Source: Cellulomonas sp. (GTDB taxonomy: Bacteria > Actinomycetota > Actinomycetes > Actinomycetales > Cellulomonadaceae). Taken from it: DNA of 10,521 nucleotides. Below the pieces are notes generated by a model. It did not search any database. It was given only the letters and a program-made list of their open reading frames with translations, and had not been told where the DNA came from. Within the stretch, counting starts at the first letter, position 1. Each line of letters opens with the position of its first letter. Made by a program: the position numbers and the translations under genes. Shown here in pieces: positions 7,014 to 10,521 of this stretch. The stretch covers positions 3,540-14,060 of the forward strand of contig JAPSIJ010000028.1 of the NCBI GenBank assembly GCA_031178805.1, given 5' to 3'.

Positions 7014-7019
7014 TAGCGT
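7014..7019 (+). promoter_or_regulatory. -10 element (TAGCGT) of a probable leaderless promoter
   Basis: TAGCGT fits the actinobacterial -10 consensus TANNNT and lies 6 nt before the GTG at 7026. That spacing puts the transcription start at or next to the first base of the start codon, as in the leaderless transcripts common in Actinomycetota. Supporting this, there is no proper Shine-Dalgarno: the only GAGG ends 2 nt before the GTG. No -35 is recognisable. Confidence 0.6.
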
Positions 7020-7025
7020 GAGGCG

Positions 7026-9254
<2,229 letters not shown>

Positions 9255-9273
9255 CCGCGGCCGGGACGGCGCT

Positions 9274-9300
9274 CGGCCCGACCCGGCTCGCGTCGGGCCG
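9274..9300. terminator. Hairpin between convergent genes, probable bidirectional terminator
   Basis: CGGCCCGAC at 9274-9282 and GTCGGGCCG at 9292-9300 form a perfect 9-bp stem with a 9-nt loop. It fills most of the 46-bp gap between the stop of the plus-strand iron-sulfur gene (9252-9254) and the stop of the minus-strand transporter (9301-9303). A symmetrical stem there can serve both directions. No U-tract is present on either side, which is common for proposed terminators in high-GC actinomycetes. Confidence 0.6.
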
Positions 9301-10521
9301 TCAGGCCGCCGTGGCCCGGCGCAGCGCGACGAACGACACGACGGCCGCGCCGACCGCCACCACGCCCCCCACCGCCGCGGCGTGCTGGGCGCCGGCGTCG
9401 AACGCGAGCCGCGCGGACTCCAGCAGCGCGTCGGCCGCGTCCGGCTCCAGGGCCGGTGCCACCTGGGTCGCGCCGCCCAGCGTGTCGCCCGCGGCGTGCG
9501 CCTGCTCGGCGGTCAGCGCGTCCGGCAGGACCACCTGCGCGCGGTACACCGCGTTCAGCACGGAGCCCAGCACGGCCACGCCGAGGGTGTGGCCGAGCTC
9601 GTACGCCGTCTCGGAGATCGCCGAGGCCGCGCCCGCCTTCTCCGGCGGCACCGCGCTGGTGATCTGGTCGTTGGTCAGCGTCTCGGCCAGGCCGACCCCG
9701 ACCCCCATCACGACGAAGGCGAGGGTGACCGTCGCCGGGGTGGGCACGTCGCCGAGCAGCGTGAGCACGCCGTACCCGCCGGCGGCGAGCAGGAAGCTGC
9801 CGCCGATCAGCACCCCGGGCCGGACGTACCGCACCAGGCGGACGGCCAGCAGGCCGGCGACCACCGACGCGGCCAGGCCCGGCAGCAGGGCCACGCCCGC
9901 CGCCATCGGGGTCAGGCCCGCGGCGAGCTGCAGCAGCTGGGACACGATGACCAGCAGGCCGGAGAAGCCGAGGATCGACAGCAGGTTCGCCGACACCGCC
10001 CCGGAGAACACCGGGTTGGTGAACAGCCGCACGTCCAGCATCGGCGTGGGCAGCCGGCGCTGCCGGCGCACGAACGCCCAGCCGGCCACCAGGCCCACCA
10101 GCGCGCTGCCGACCGTGGTGGCCGTGACGCCGTGCTCGCCGACGGTGATGATCGCCCAGACCAGCGGCAGCATCGTGGCCAGCGCCAGCACGCTGCTCCA
10201 CGGGTCCAGCGGGCCCGGCGCCGGGTCGCGGGACTCCGGCACGAGCGCGACGGCCAGCGGGAGCAGCAGCAGGAGCACAGGCACGTTCAGCAGGAACACC
10301 GAGCCCCACCAGAAGTGGGTGAGCAGGGCGCCGCCGACGATCGGTCCGAGGGCCGCGCCGCTCGCGAAGCCCGAGGCCCAGATCGCGATCGCGAGCCGCC
10401 GCTGGGCGCGGTCGAGGAACACGTTGCGGATCAGCGACAGCGTGGACGGCATCAGCGTCGCGCCGAACACGCCCAGCAGCGCGCGGGACGCGATCAGCAT
10501 CGCCGGGCTGGTCGACCACGC
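9301..10521 (-). CDS. DHA2-family (QacA/SmvA-like) MFS multidrug efflux transporter, N-terminus outside the window
   Basis: The frame is open from the window edge to a TGA at 9301-9303, giving 406 visible residues. The family is about 500 long with 14 helices, so roughly the first 90 residues (three or so helices and motif A) are missing. An in-frame ATG at 10500 is internal: the seven codons before it continue the expected helix leading into MLIASRALLGVFGATLMPST. Counting from that Met, residues 42-60 hold the antiporter motif C region (SGFASGAALGPIVGGAL), followed by HFWWGSVFLLNVPV. Near the C-terminus comes VPPEKAGAASAISETAYELG, whose acidic residues lie where QacA-type pumps carry functional carboxylates (family-level inference). 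It should export lipophilic or cationic compounds using the proton gradient; the substrate cannot be read from sequence. It is convergent with the iron-sulfur gene, and its promoter and any TetR-type regulator lie beyond the window. Confidence 0.9.
   Translation of the reverse strand, partial: AWSTSPAMLIASRALLGVFGATLMPSTLSLIRNVFLDRAQRRLAIAIWASGFASGAALGPIVGGALLTHFWWGSVFLLNVPVLLLLLPLAVALVPESRDPAPGPLDPWSSVLALATMLPLVWAIITVGEHGVTATTVGSALVGLVAGWAFVRRQRRLPTPMLDVRLFTNPVFSGAVSANLLSILGFSGLLVIVSQLLQLAAGLTPMAAGVALLPGLAASVVAGLLAVRLVRYVRPGVLIGGSFLLAAGGYGVLTLLGDVPTPATVTLAFVVMGVGVGLAETLTNDQITSAVPPEKAGAASAISETAYELGHTLGVAVLGSVLNAVYRAQVVLPDALTAEQAHAAGDTLGGATQVAPALEPDAADALLESARLAFDAGAQHAAAVGGVVAVGAAVVSFVALRRATAA

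Larger units (their letters stand above)
6735..7025. other. Divergent intergenic region between mnhA and the iron-sulfur reductase gene
   Basis: This 291-bp gap separates two divergent transcription units and should hold the promoters of both. I see no convincing gene in it. It contains the mnhA ribosome binding site, an 8-bp inverted repeat (6766-6789), a small AT-richer patch (about 6930-6960) with a possible minus-strand extended -10, a GC-rich 9-bp inverted repeat (6989-7012), and a plus-strand -10 directly before the GTG at 7026. If the minus-strand promoter guess is right, mnhA has a leader of about 200 nt. Confidence 0.6.

Noticed and set aside
3675..7016. A very long plus-strand open frame (over 1100 codons) antisense to mnhA, and similar long open frames elsewhere
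   Set aside because: The translation is low-complexity Arg/Gln/His/Glu-rich with no family signature. The minus strand carries unmistakable MnhA. In DNA this GC-rich, stop codons are rare in several frames at once, so such shadows are expected.
9301..10500. A complete transporter starting at the ATG at 10500
   Set aside because: The seven codons between this ATG and the window edge continue the same helix, and the 399-residue product would lack the first helices of the 14-helix family. The gene is cut by the window.

Overview
The window is very GC-rich (roughly three quarters G+C by eye) and is almost fully coding. It reads as a chromosomal stretch from a high-GC actinomycete. The gene families, GTG starts, a leaderless promoter and the fused MnhA-MnhB subunit fit a Cellulomonas-like member of the Micrococcales, but the genus is inferred from style and not proven.

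Layout. (1) Positions 17-6734, minus strand: a complete six-gene operon, mnhA(B)-mnhC-mnhD-mnhE-mnhF-mnhG, for a multisubunit Mrp/Mnh-type Na+(K+)/H+ antiporter. MnhB is fused to the C-terminus of MnhA, so six genes encode all seven canonical subunits. Each of the five junctions is a 4-nt ATGA or GTGA overlap, and every start has a good Shine-Dalgarno sequence. A hairpin spans the mnhG stop codon. (2) Positions 6735-7025: a 291-bp divergent intergenic region with promoter candidates in both directions and two inverted repeats. (3) Positions 7026-9254, plus strand: a 742-residue membrane-anchored iron-sulfur oxidoreductase of the Rv0338c/EtfD family, probably leaderless. (4) Positions 9274-9300: a 9-bp perfect hairpin that looks like a shared terminator for convergent genes. 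(5) Positions 9301 to the window edge, minus strand: the C-terminal 406 residues of a DHA2 (QacA/SmvA-like) drug efflux transporter. Its N-terminus lies outside the window.

How they fit together. The Mrp complex uses the proton-motive force to export Na+ or K+, supporting pH and salt homeostasis. The EtfD-like protein probably passes electrons from acyl-CoA dehydrogenases, through electron-transfer flavoprotein, to menaquinone. Both are membrane energy-conversion systems, but they are divergently transcribed and nothing in the sequence proves a functional link. The efflux pump appears unrelated.

I see no clearly novel system. The points most worth a second look are the long charged cytoplasmic tails on MnhC and especially MnhF (His-rich), the unbroken chain of overlapping starts and stops, the leaderless promoter of the iron-sulfur gene, and the Cys-to-Thr change in its first CCG domain. 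No tRNA, rRNA, CRISPR, insertion sequence or phage feature was recognised.
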